Shown here piece by piece: positions 32,852 to 40,721 of a stretch of 64,000 bases of DNA (its first letter is position 1; each line of letters opens with the position of its first letter). Below the pieces are notes generated by a model. It saw only the letters and a list, made by a program, of their open reading frames with translations, ran no database searches and was not told the origin of the DNA. Source of the DNA: Jezberella montanilacus (lineage in GTDB: Bacteria; Pseudomonadota; Gammaproteobacteria; Burkholderiales; Burkholderiaceae_B); assembly GCF_003003055.1 (NCBI RefSeq), contig NZ_PVTV01000011.1:310001-374000 (forward strand), given 5' to 3'. The translations under genes were made by a program, and so were the position numbers.

Positions 32852-34419
32852 TGAATCATCTCACTTGACTTCATTAAACGAGGGTCTGCCTTACCATCCA
32901 GCGCATTACCCCAATCGGTTCGTTGTTTCATCTCACTCGAAAGCGTTGTCGTTAACTGCGGCAAGTTCAACTCACCTGACCAACCTCCACCTAAGGCTTT
33001 GAAGGCGGTGACATAACCTAACAAGTTGTTATTGCTCGTTTGCACAAAAGAACTCTCGACAGAGAGTAGTTGTTGTTGAGCCAGGATCACGGTGTTGTAA
33101 TCAGCCTGGCCCGCTTTGTATCTTTCTTGAGCAAGCCGAGCTGCATTTTGCGCAGCCGTCACGGCTCGAGCAAGCGCGTCAGCCGAACTTCGAGTCGTCG
33201 AAATCGTCATTAATGCATCATCAACTTCTTTTTGCGCCTGCAACACCAAGTTTTGGTAGCTAAGCACGCTCTGCTGAAAAACTGCGTCTTGCACACGAAT
33301 CTGCTCAACAATCGCGCCACGATAAAAGATCGGGAAGCTGAACGCACCACCACCACTGACCACTTTGTTATCCCACGAGAACAGCGGACTGCCGGTCACA
33401 CCGCCGTAGTTAACCGACTGAAAACCGAAAACACCAGATAAAGAAAAACTAGGATACAGAGCGGCCGTGTTGACGCCGATCAATGCGGATTGTGCGGCAG
33501 CGGCAAACTCTGCCTGCCTCACATCAGGACGACGACGTAAGAGCTCTTTGGGAATAGCCACCTGGAGCAAGGGCGGTGCCGACAAGCTAGCGTGGCTCTG
33601 GCCGAATTGTTTGGTGTAGAAATCGGGTGCTTCGCCCAGCAGCACGCTGATAGCGGTCTCATTTTGTCTCAAACTGGCTATCAAAATCGGGATTTGCGAC
33701 TTCGTCTGCTCATATTGGGATTGAGCTTGACTCAAATCCAGTAACGATGTCTCACCGTATTGATAACGAACCTTGGCAATCCGCAAGCTCTCAAACTGCA
33801 ATGCTAAGTTTCGCTTTGATACATCAATAAGTTGGTTGTAGTTCTGGATGGTAATGTAAGTGCTGGCAACGCTGGAAGCCAGCGAGGTTTGTGCCGAATA
33901 ATAGGCAGACGCTGAGGACATGTAGCCAGCGACAGAGGATTCAACCCCTCGTCGCAATTTACCCCAGAAGTCAAGCTCCCAGCTCGCCTGCAAGGCCAGT
34001 GCAGTCGCGGTGGACAGGTTTGAAGTGTTGAGCGATTGAGCCGCAAGGCTAGCCTGATTAGCCTGAGTTGCTGACCCCGTTGCATTCACTGTCGGTAGCA
34101 AAGTTGCATCGGTAATGCCGAGCTGTGCCCTCGCTTGATAGACCTGCACCGCCGCAGCCTGAAGGCTCAAGTTCTGCTGAGCCGACTTTTCTAATAACCT
34201 TAGCAGCACCGGATCTTTAAAACTGCCCCACCATGCCACTGGATCAATCGCGTGCTCGAGGTCAACCTTGGTGCCGTCCGTAAATTCGGATTCAGCAGGT
34301 GCGTCATAGCTGTTTTGAAGACGTGAGACAGGCGTACTAAAGTCAGGGCCAACCATGCAACCAGTCAAAAGCGCTGCAAGCATCGTGATTGCGAAAACTC
34401 GGGGATAATTTTTTGTCAT
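32848..34419 (-). CDS. Outer-membrane efflux channel (OprM/NodT family)
   Basis: 523-aa outer-membrane factor of the TolC superfamily. The start at 34419 gives a compact lipoprotein signal with lipobox LLTGC (Cys at 21), followed by MVGPDFSTP. Two repeats of long helical hairpins are visible, with LQASWELDFWGKLRRGVESS in the first half and FPIFYRGAIVEQIRVQDA and YKAGQADYNTVILAQQQLL in the second. It is the first gene of the operon, with order channel-adaptor-pump. An ATG six codons upstream is possible. Transport of several drugs is inferred from family. Confidence 0.92.
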   Translation of the reverse strand: MTKNYPRVFAITMLAALLTGCMVGPDFSTPVSRLQNSYDAPAESEFTDGTKVDLEHAIDPVAWWGSFKDPVLLRLLEKSAQQNLSLQAAAVQVYQARAQLGITDATLLPTVNATGSATQANQASLAAQSLNTSNLSTATALALQASWELDFWGKLRRGVESSVAGYMSSASAYYSAQTSLASSVASTYITIQNYNQLIDVSKRNLALQFESLRIAKVRYQYGETSLLDLSQAQSQYEQTKSQIPILIASLRQNETAISVLLGEAPDFYTKQFGQSHASLSAPPLLQVAIPKELLRRRPDVRQAEFAAAAQSALIGVNTAALYPSFSLSGVFGFQSVNYGGVTGSPLFSWDNKVVSGGGAFSFPIFYRGAIVEQIRVQDAVFQQSVLSYQNLVLQAQKEVDDALMTISTTRSSADALARAVTAAQNAARLAQERYKAGQADYNTVILAQQQLLSVESSFVQTSNNNLLGYVTAFKALGGGWSGELNLPQLTTTLSSEMKQRTDWGNALDGKADPRLMKSSEMIQ

Positions 34420-34576
34420 TATTGGATGCCAAAACATCGCGCAAAATAAACTGAGGTGAACATTACTACAATCGTCTACAAGAAATATTACATTCTTTAC
34501 AATTTTTTGCTCAAATGAGGCAGTTCTTCGCTAGTTTGAACTTAATTCATTGGTTTTTTCAGCATTTCATTGAAAT

Positions 34577-35599
34577 TTAAATCAAACCAACTGCGCAATC
34601 GTGACAGTTTCCAGCATACGCTGGCGACTCAATTTGCAAGGTCGCATGTTTAATTCCAAAGCCGGTGTCGAGTGCTTCTTGAGCAAGACGCAAAACCTCG
34701 TCCTGACAAGTTGCTTCATCGCTAACCACCAAGTGTGCGGTCAGAGCGACCTTGGAAGTCGCCAGCGCCCAGACATGAACATCGTGCACGGCCGCAACCC
34801 CTGCAACGCGCTTTAACGCTAAGATGATTTGATCAATATCGATGTGGACAGGTACTCCGTCAAACAGCAGATGCAAGGATTGTTTAAACAGTGACCAAGT
34901 ACCCCAGACGATGACCATTGCGATCAGCAGACTCACGAGCGGGTCAATCCAAGCCCAGCCTAACCAGAGATAAAGCGCAGCAGCAATGATCACCCCGACC
35001 GACACGACTGCGTCTGACAGCATATGCAAAAAGGCGCCGCGAATATTTAGATCGTGACGACTGCCCGCCATAAACATCCAAGCAGTCAATCCATTCACCA
35101 TAACACCTGCAGCAGCGACGGCCATTACGGGGATCGCGTCAAATGGCTCTGGTTGTTGCAGGCGCAAGATGGCCTCCCAAGCAAGCGAGCCCATGGCGAA
35201 CAGCAAGATAACCGCATTAACAAAACTGGCAATGATGGACCCTCGTTGCCAACCGTAGGTAAACCGAGGGGTTGGTAGGCGCTTAGCGACAATAATGGCA
35301 GCCCAGGCCAACACCAAACCCGCTACATCACTGAGATTGTGAGCAGCGTCTGCGAGCAATGCTAATGAACTAGCCCGCCAGCCTATCAGTGCCTCAATTA
35401 CAACAAAAACCAAATTCAGCGAGATACCAATCGCGAATACTCGACCAAAATCCGTTGGCACATGGTGATGACCGTGATCAGCATGATGGTGACCGGCATG
35501 CGACTGGTCGTGATCATGATGATCATGGGCATGGTCATCAGGGTGGTCTCCGGGACCAACTTGAGCCGTCAGGTTGCGGTGGTCGTGTACCGTAGCCAT
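34577..35599 (-). CDS. Cation diffusion facilitator, CzcD/ZnT type
   Basis: 340-aa inner-membrane metal/proton antiporter. The N-terminal ~46 residues carry 16 His, a cytoplasmic metal-binding extension. Six membrane helices follow, with the metal-site motif LLADAAHNLSDVAG in helix 2 and FLHMLSDAVVSVG (HxxxD) in helix 5, and a C-terminal cytoplasmic domain with VHDVHVWAL. The His and Asp arrangement is typical of zinc/cobalt/cadmium exporters. It lies beyond the RND operon on the same strand and four bases after the D-2-hydroxyacid dehydrogenase gene. No metal regulator is seen. Confidence 0.92.
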   Translation of the reverse strand: MATVHDHRNLTAQVGPGDHPDDHAHDHHDHDQSHAGHHHADHGHHHVPTDFGRVFAIGISLNLVFVVIEALIGWRASSLALLADAAHNLSDVAGLVLAWAAIIVAKRLPTPRFTYGWQRGSIIASFVNAVILLFAMGSLAWEAILRLQQPEPFDAIPVMAVAAAGVMVNGLTAWMFMAGSRHDLNIRGAFLHMLSDAVVSVGVIIAAALYLWLGWAWIDPLVSLLIAMVIVWGTWSLFKQSLHLLFDGVPVHIDIDQIILALKRVAGVAAVHDVHVWALATSKVALTAHLVVSDEATCQDEVLRLAQEALDTGFGIKHATLQIESPAYAGNCHDCAVGLI

Positions 35600-35603
35600 T
35601 GCG

Positions 35604-36518
35604 CTAGCCTAACGCTGCAATGCGACGGCAATGCTCTAGCGAGGCCTCAATCAAATTATCGCTTGCCTCAGGGGTCCTGAAGGCTGAGTGAGCCGATAGT
35701 GTGACGTTGTCTAGTCTCGTCAAGGCGTGGTCAACCGGTAATGGTTCAATATCAAATACATCCAAACCTGCGTGTCCGATTCTGCCTCGCGCTAGACCGT
35801 CGATCAATGCATTTTCATCAATCACAGCCCCTCGAGCGGTATTGATCAAAATCACGCCATCCTGCATCTTGGCGATTCTGTCAGCTGATATAAAACCGCG
35901 AGTCTGATCGTTTAACAACAGATGCAAAGAAATAACGCGACTTTGGGCGAGCAATTCGTCCAACTCAACAAAAGTCACGCCCGGATGCGTCTTCGCGGAT
36001 CGATTCCAGGCCAACACCCGCATCCCCACGCCGTTAGCAAGTCGCGCCATCTCGGCTGCAATACCACCAAAACCGATTAACCCAAGCGTTTTCCCGGTCA
36101 ACTGCAGGCCTTCGGTGCGCAACCACTGCCCCCCCCTCACACCTCTATCCATTTTCGCAAAGCCTTTGGCCGCCTCCCACATCAAAGCAAAGGCACATTC
36201 CGCAACGGCAGTGTCACCGTAGCCTTTGATGATGTGAACTTGTATACCAATATCAGCGAGCGCTTCAGGATTCATGTAAGAGCGAGCACCAGTACCGAGA
36301 AACACCACATGCTTGAGCTTCGCACAGCGCTTCGCGACATCGGTCGGAAGGTTGGTGTGATCAACGATCAGGATATTGGCGTCGCCCATGACGTCAGGAA
36401 TCTGATCTGGTGTGATGTCAACCTGCTGATTGACGGTTAACGGGATGTCGTCACTTCTGTGCAAACGATCAAATATCTCAGCAAGTGCGCTGGTTGCATC
36501 AATAAAGACAGCTCTCAT
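35604..36518 (-). CDS. D-2-hydroxyacid dehydrogenase, NAD-binding
   Basis: 304-aa NAD(P)-dependent dehydrogenase. The nucleotide-binding motif is GLIGFGGIAAEMARLANG, and the catalytic residues are the Arg in NTARGAVIDE, the Glu in FDIEPLP and the His in LSAHSAF. This is the Arg-Glu-His set of the family that includes glycerate, phosphoglycerate and formate dehydrogenases. The start at 36518 leaves MRAVFIDATSALAEIF as the N-terminal strand; the ATG ten codons upstream adds a polar stretch. Substrate is likely a 2-hydroxy/2-keto acid. It sits between two metal exporter genes without obvious functional link. Confidence 0.88.
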   Translation of the reverse strand: MRAVFIDATSALAEIFDRLHRSDDIPLTVNQQVDITPDQIPDVMGDANILIVDHTNLPTDVAKRCAKLKHVVFLGTGARSYMNPEALADIGIQVHIIKGYGDTAVAECAFALMWEAAKGFAKMDRGVRGGQWLRTEGLQLTGKTLGLIGFGGIAAEMARLANGVGMRVLAWNRSAKTHPGVTFVELDELLAQSRVISLHLLLNDQTRGFISADRIAKMQDGVILINTARGAVIDENALIDGLARGRIGHAGLDVFDIEPLPVDHALTRLDNVTLSAHSAFRTPEASDNLIEASLEHCRRIAALG

Positions 36519-36626
36519 CACGTCATTCTCATTGTTGGCCGATAACAAAATGTAAAGGATATTGCCACATCATAACTGTAGCCGAAGCCATTACAATCAA
36601 ATGAGAACTGACAACAAGGAAGTCGC

Positions 36627-37577
36627 ATGAATTTTACTGAACCCACCGCCGAGACCGACAACGCGCTCAGTGCTGGCGAAAGATCTGATGCCGCGCGCAA
36701 AAGCACCTTAGTCAGCGTCTTTGTCAATTTATTCATGTCGATATGTCAAATTGCAGTGGGCGTGTTCGCTCACTCACAAGCGCTGATTGCGGATGGTGTT
36801 CACTCGTTATCTGATCTGGTGTCGGACGGCATTGTTTTGTTTGCGAACCACCACAGTCAAAAGGGAGCTGACGAAGACCATCCCTATGGCCATCACCGTT
36901 TCGAGACCGCTGCCTCGGTTGCCTTGGGATTAATATTGCTTTCTGTCAGCGTCGGCATGCTCTGGTCAGCAATCGAAAAACTCAAACATCCCGAAGAGAT
37001 TCCATCCGTGCACAGCATTGCACTCGGCATTGCGGTGGTTGCCTTGATTGCAAAAGAGTCTCTCTTTAGATACATGCTCAAAGTTGCCAAGCGTGTCCGC
37101 TCCAGCATGCTGATCGCCAATGCCTGGCATGCGCGGTCTGATGCAGCATCCTCCTTGGTCGTTGGTTTCGGTATCGTTGGCAATTTAATGGGTTATCCCA
37201 TCCTGGATCCGATTGCGGCCCTCATTGTGGGTCTGATGATAGGCAAAATGGGTTGGGAGTTCGGCTACGAAGCGGTTAACGACCTGATGGACAGATCGGC
37301 AGACGAGCGCGATGTACAGGCGATATCCTCAACGATTCGGGCCACCCCTGGCGTGATGGGACTACATGATATGAAAACCCGCAAAATGGGCGATATGATC
37401 GTGGTCGATGCCCACATTGAAGTCAATGCCACCTTAACGGTTGAACAAGGTCACGATATTGCATTCTCGGTGCAACAAGTCGTCTTAAAAAACCATCGCG
37501 TCCTCAGTGTCATGACACACGTTGATCCCGTTCACCTCGACACTCACACATTAGTAGACCAATGCCACTCCCTTTAG
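36627..37577 (+). CDS. Cation diffusion facilitator, FieF/MamB-like
   Basis: 316-aa six-helix metal/proton antiporter, clearly distinct from the CzcD-like neighbour: no His-rich extension, helix 2 motif LIADGVHSLSDLVSDG (the FieF-type DxxHSxxD), loop DEDHPYGHHRFET, and helix 5 AWHARSDAAS (HxxxD). The cytoplasmic C-terminus shows RATPGVMGLHDMKTRKMGD and VDAHIEV. Iron, zinc or manganese export is plausible. AAGGAAGTCGC precedes the ATG. The 3' end overlaps the CoA transferase gene by 16 bases. Confidence 0.92.
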   Translation: MNFTEPTAETDNALSAGERSDAARKSTLVSVFVNLFMSICQIAVGVFAHSQALIADGVHSLSDLVSDGIVLFANHHSQKGADEDHPYGHHRFETAASVALGLILLSVSVGMLWSAIEKLKHPEEIPSVHSIALGIAVVALIAKESLFRYMLKVAKRVRSSMLIANAWHARSDAASSLVVGFGIVGNLMGYPILDPIAALIVGLMIGKMGWEFGYEAVNDLMDRSADERDVQAISSTIRATPGVMGLHDMKTRKMGDMIVVDAHIEVNATLTVEQGHDIAFSVQQVVLKNHRVLSVMTHVDPVHLDTHTLVDQCHSL

Positions 37578-38752
37578 AAGGTCTCAAGGTTATCGAACTT
37601 GGGCAACTGATAGCAGGCCCGTTTGCGGCAAAGATTTTGGCCGAATTCGGTGCTGATGTGATCAAAATTGAATCGCCCATTGACGGCGACCCTTTGCGAA
37701 AGTGGCGCATGTTGCACGAAGGCACTTCGGTTTGGTGGGCCGCCCACGCACGCAATAAACGTTCTGTCACGCTCGATTTGCGACAACCTGAAGGCCCAGA
37801 GGTCATACGCAAACTGGCGGTTGATGCCGACATATTGATAGAAAATTTTCGCCCAGGCACAATGGAGAAGTGGGGCTTAGGTTTTGCTGACTTGCACCGT
37901 ATCAACCCCAGACTCATCATGCTCAGGGTTTCGGGCTACGGTCAGACAGGCCCCTATCGTGATCGCCCAGGCTTTGGTGTGATCGGGGAAGCGATGGGAG
38001 GCTTGAGGTATTTAAGTGGCGAACCGGGCCGTCCACCCGTTCGAGTAGGCGTATCGATTGGCGACACCTTGTCGGGGCTGCATGGTGTCATTGGTGTCAT
38101 GATGGCCTTGCGTCATCGAGATCAACAAAGTGGATTAGGGCAAGAAGTAGATGTTGCCCTTTACGAATCCGTCTTCAATATGATGGAAAGTCTTCTTCCT
38201 GAATACTCAAAGTTTGGGGCAGTGCGGCAGCCTTCAGGATCGTCTCTTCCCGGAATCAGCCCATCCAACGCTTACTTATGCCGCGACGGCAGGTACGCGT
38301 TGATCGCTGGTAACGGCGACAGCATCTTTAAAAGACTAATGAAAACAATTGGGCGAGAAGATCTTGCAGCTGACGCACAATTTGCGAACAACGAAGGTCG
38401 AGCAGAACAGGCTGAGTTGCTGGATATAGCTATTTCGGCATGGACAATACAGAAGGATCTTGACGAGATACTCGATTTGATGGAAAAAAGTGGGGTACCT
38501 GCGGGACGCGTGTACGACGCGGCTGACATCGCCAATGACGCTCACTACAAGGCAAGAAATATGTTGCTTCAAGCAGAACTGCCAGACAAAACAAAAGTAA
38601 CAGTGTCTGGCATTGTGCCAAAATTAAGTTTAACGCCCGGTGAGGTCAGAACGCCCGCACCTTCGTTGGGTCAACACACTGCAGAGGTACTGTCTGCGCT
38701 GGGAATTGACGAAGAAACCAGGTTGGACTGGCAACGTCGTCAAATCATCTAA
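37562..38752 (+). CDS. Class III CoA transferase (CaiB/BaiF family)
   Basis: 396-aa CoA transferase. Landmarks: LEGLKVIELGQLIAGPFAAK at the start, ADVIKIESP, NKRSVTLDLRQPEG, ADILIENFRPGTMEKWGLG, and the catalytic Asp in VSIGDTLSGLHG. It moves CoA between carboxylic acids via an aspartyl-CoA thioester intermediate. Overlap of 16 bases with the preceding metal exporter suggests shared transcription without an evident functional tie. The substrate acid is not predictable. Such genes are abundant in Alcaligenaceae alongside Bug receptors. Confidence 0.92.
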   Translation: MPLPLEGLKVIELGQLIAGPFAAKILAEFGADVIKIESPIDGDPLRKWRMLHEGTSVWWAAHARNKRSVTLDLRQPEGPEVIRKLAVDADILIENFRPGTMEKWGLGFADLHRINPRLIMLRVSGYGQTGPYRDRPGFGVIGEAMGGLRYLSGEPGRPPVRVGVSIGDTLSGLHGVIGVMMALRHRDQQSGLGQEVDVALYESVFNMMESLLPEYSKFGAVRQPSGSSLPGISPSNAYLCRDGRYALIAGNGDSIFKRLMKTIGREDLAADAQFANNEGRAEQAELLDIAISAWTIQKDLDEILDLMEKSGVPAGRVYDAADIANDAHYKARNMLLQAELPDKTKVTVSGIVPKLSLTPGEVRTPAPSLGQHTAEVLSALGIDEETRLDWQRRQII

Positions 38753-38779
38753 TAGCCGTGCGTTAGGTCGGTACTCTGC

Positions 38780-39835
38780 TTATTTTGCTGCCCGCAGCTT
38801 ATCTAACTCTGCATTTTTTTGCTCGATTACAGCGCCCAAATCAGCACGCAGTTTATCTAGCTCAGCGTTTTTCTGCTCGATGATAGCCCCGACGTTCACT
38901 GCAGCCGCTTGCTGTTCAAGCTCGCTAACCGACTGTTGGCTGACGGCGGCACTATGTCGGAGTGTTTCAAGCTCGACTGCATTCTTAGACTCACTCGAAC
39001 GCAAGCGGGTAAGCTCTTCGGCTTGTATTTCTGAATAAGCCAGCGAGTTGTCCAATTTCGATTTGAACACTGCCAGCTCTTCTTTGAGTGCCTGAATCGA
39101 CTGCTGACTCTTTTCGAGAGCGCCGCGTGCTTCTTGACCTGCGTCGACTGCAGCCCTTAAACGATTCAGTTCAATGCTCTGTTGAGACAGCTGGGCTTCG
39201 CTTCCTACAAGTTTCGCGGCTGTGACCGCTGCTTCTTGCTCAGCTTTTCCTCTCGCCTGCTGAGCTGCGTTCACGACTGCGCGCACTCGGTCAATCTCAG
39301 CTTCAAGGTGAACAATACGATCTGTTTGAACTTCAACTTTAAGCCTGGCGGTGGCTGCCTCAATGCGCACGCTCTCAACGACAGCATGTTGCCGCTGGAT
39401 CGTTTCAGCCTGGGCAGCTAACTCAGCCGCTTGCTGCTCACTTTTACCCACAAAAGTGTCTCGCTCACGGGTCACCGCAGCAATTTTTTCGATTAACTGG
39501 TCACGCTCGATTTCAAGCTGCTCACCAGACACCGCCAATTCAGCAGCCTCATTCATCGCCTCGGTCAGGCGCAGCTCTATCTGCGTTCGTACATCCGCCG
39601 TAGCGCGTTCAATCTCGTGGATGATGGCAAACTGTATCTGACGTGGCAATTCGAATACACCTACATTCGGAGCAGGCAAACTTGCCCGCCAGGTAGTCAG
39701 GTGCTTATGAATGGTGTTGGGGCTGCCTGTGCCCAACCGCTCACGAATAGCTCGGATCGTCGGCTGCTGGCCGGTTTTCAGCAAATCTTCGGCCGCAGCG
39801 GAAACTTGCTCAAATGTAATCCCTTCACGTGCCAT
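38780..39835 (-). CDS. KfrA-like coiled-coil DNA-binding protein
   Basis: 351-aa protein with a KfrA N-terminal helix-turn-helix domain (residues 1-55: ITFEQVSAAAEDLL, PTIRAIRERLGTGSPNTIHKHL) and then an almost continuous coiled coil of A, E, Q, R and L to the end. KfrA proteins of plasmids bind operators at their own promoter and can assist plasmid maintenance; chromosomal relatives are little studied. The C-terminus carries two copies of an 18-residue unit (GAIIEQKNAELDKLRADL and a near-identical one). AAGGAATTTTC precedes the ATG. The leader between promoter and gene holds a GATACA array that may be its operator. No partition genes are nearby. Confidence 0.88.
   Translation of the reverse strand: MAREGITFEQVSAAAEDLLKTGQQPTIRAIRERLGTGSPNTIHKHLTTWRASLPAPNVGVFELPRQIQFAIIHEIERATADVRTQIELRLTEAMNEAAELAVSGEQLEIERDQLIEKIAAVTRERDTFVGKSEQQAAELAAQAETIQRQHAVVESVRIEAATARLKVEVQTDRIVHLEAEIDRVRAVVNAAQQARGKAEQEAAVTAAKLVGSEAQLSQQSIELNRLRAAVDAGQEARGALEKSQQSIQALKEELAVFKSKLDNSLAYSEIQAEELTRLRSSESKNAVELETLRHSAAVSQQSVSELEQQAAAVNVGAIIEQKNAELDKLRADLGAVIEQKNAELDKLRAAK
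38783..38890 (-). repeat. 54-bp tandem repeat at the 3' end of the kfrA-like gene
   Basis: Two units of 54 bases, each coding for 18 residues of coiled coil (xIEQKNAELDKLRA core). For example, CGCAG at 38793 recurs at 38847. The copies differ at scattered third-base positions. A length of 18 residues is not a whole number of heptads, so each unit would shift the coiled-coil register. Confidence 0.75.
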
Positions 39836-39863
39836 GAAAATTCCTTAAGCTAATTTTCGAAAC

Positions 39864-39952
39864 GATACAGTTGCTCGATACAGTTGCGCGATACAGATAC
39901 AGATAGATACAGATAGATACAGATACAGATACAGATACAGATACAGATACAG
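39864..39952. repeat. GATACA hexamer array in the kfrA-like leader
   Basis: Eleven GATACA hexamers plus two bare GATA units lie between the gene and its upstream neighbour. Copies at 39864 and 39877 are parts of 13-base units (GATACAGTTGCTC, GATACAGTTGCGC); from 39890 the hexamers run head-to-tail at 39890, 39896, 39906, 39916, 39922, 39928, 39934, 39940 and 39946, with GATA at 39902 and 39912 producing two 10-base steps. On the coding strand this reads TGTATC repeatedly. Known KfrA proteins bind repeated sequences at their own promoter, so this may be an operator; it may also simply be a slippage-prone microsatellite. Confidence 0.85.
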
Positions 39953-39982
39953 TATACACGCTGATATTAACAACTTAACAAG
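39952..39982 (-). promoter_or_regulatory. Candidate promoter of the kfrA-like gene
   Basis: On the minus strand TATACT (39957-39952) makes a good -10 hexamer directly abutting the GATACA array, with TTGTTA 19 bases upstream as a weak -35. If right, the whole array lies in the transcribed leader, downstream of the promoter. Judged by eye only. Confidence 0.35.
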
Positions 39983-39987
39983 AAATT

Positions 39988-40686
39988 TTAGCTAACGCAA
40001 ACCTCAAAATCGCCTAAACCAGCAATGTGACCAACCATTTTGTCGCCTTTGACTACAGCACCTACCCCTTCAGGCGTGCCAGTAAAAATCAAATCCCCAG
40101 CCTTCAGTTCGAATAAACCTGATAAGTAAGTAATCGTCTCTGGCACGGCCCATATCATCTGGCTCAGATCGCTACTTTGGCGTTGTACTCCATTGACCTG
40201 AAGCGTAATGGCGCCTTTATCAAGCGTACCCACTACATCACGAGGATGGATAGGACCGATCGGCCCTGACTCATCGAACGCTTTGCCGATTTCCCAAGGT
40301 CTGCCTTGTTTTTTACATTCATTTTGTAAATCACGACGAGTCATATCCAAACCCAGCGCGTAGCCAAAGATACAATCATTGGCCTGCTCGACAGGAATAT
40401 CGACACCGCCTTTTCCTAAAGCAACTACGAGCTCCATTTCATAATGAAGATTAGCTGTTTTCGATGGGTATTTAATATGACCGGGCTTACCTGAGGGTAC
40501 GGCGACTAGCGCATCAGCTGGTTTGCAGAAGAAGAAGGGATCTTCGCGACCTGTAAAACCCATCTCTTTTGCGTGTTCTGCATAGTTGCGCCCCACGCAA
40601 TAAACGCGTCGAACCGGGAATAAGTCGCTACTGCCAACAATGGGCAAGCCAACAACGGGGGATGCAGGGATGACATACGTGCTCAT
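39988..40686 (-). CDS. Fumarylacetoacetate hydrolase family protein
   Basis: 232-aa FAH-fold enzyme. The family start VYCVGRNYAEHAKEMG, the metal ligands Glu and Glu in HYEMELVVALG and Asp in GLDMTRRDLQ, the KAFDESGPIGP block and the C-terminal IFTGTPEGVGAV are all present. Members hydrolyse fumarylpyruvate or decarboxylate/isomerise related keto acids with a divalent metal. The short length and lack of an N-terminal domain match fumarylpyruvate hydrolase or acylpyruvase rather than true FAH. It lies 36 bp or more beyond hemY on the same strand. Substrate unknown. Confidence 0.9.
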   Translation of the reverse strand: MSTYVIPASPVVGLPIVGSSDLFPVRRVYCVGRNYAEHAKEMGFTGREDPFFFCKPADALVAVPSGKPGHIKYPSKTANLHYEMELVVALGKGGVDIPVEQANDCIFGYALGLDMTRRDLQNECKKQGRPWEIGKAFDESGPIGPIHPRDVVGTLDKGAITLQVNGVQRQSSDLSQMIWAVPETITYLSGLFELKAGDLIFTGTPEGVGAVVKGDKMVGHIAGLGDFEVCVS

Positions 40687-40721
40687 TGTTTTTACTCCTG
40701 AAGGGCCGAGATTATCGACAG

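Noticed and set aside
39864-39952. CRISPR array
   Set aside because: The repeat unit is only six bases with no spacers of 25-40 bases; it is a short tandem repeat.
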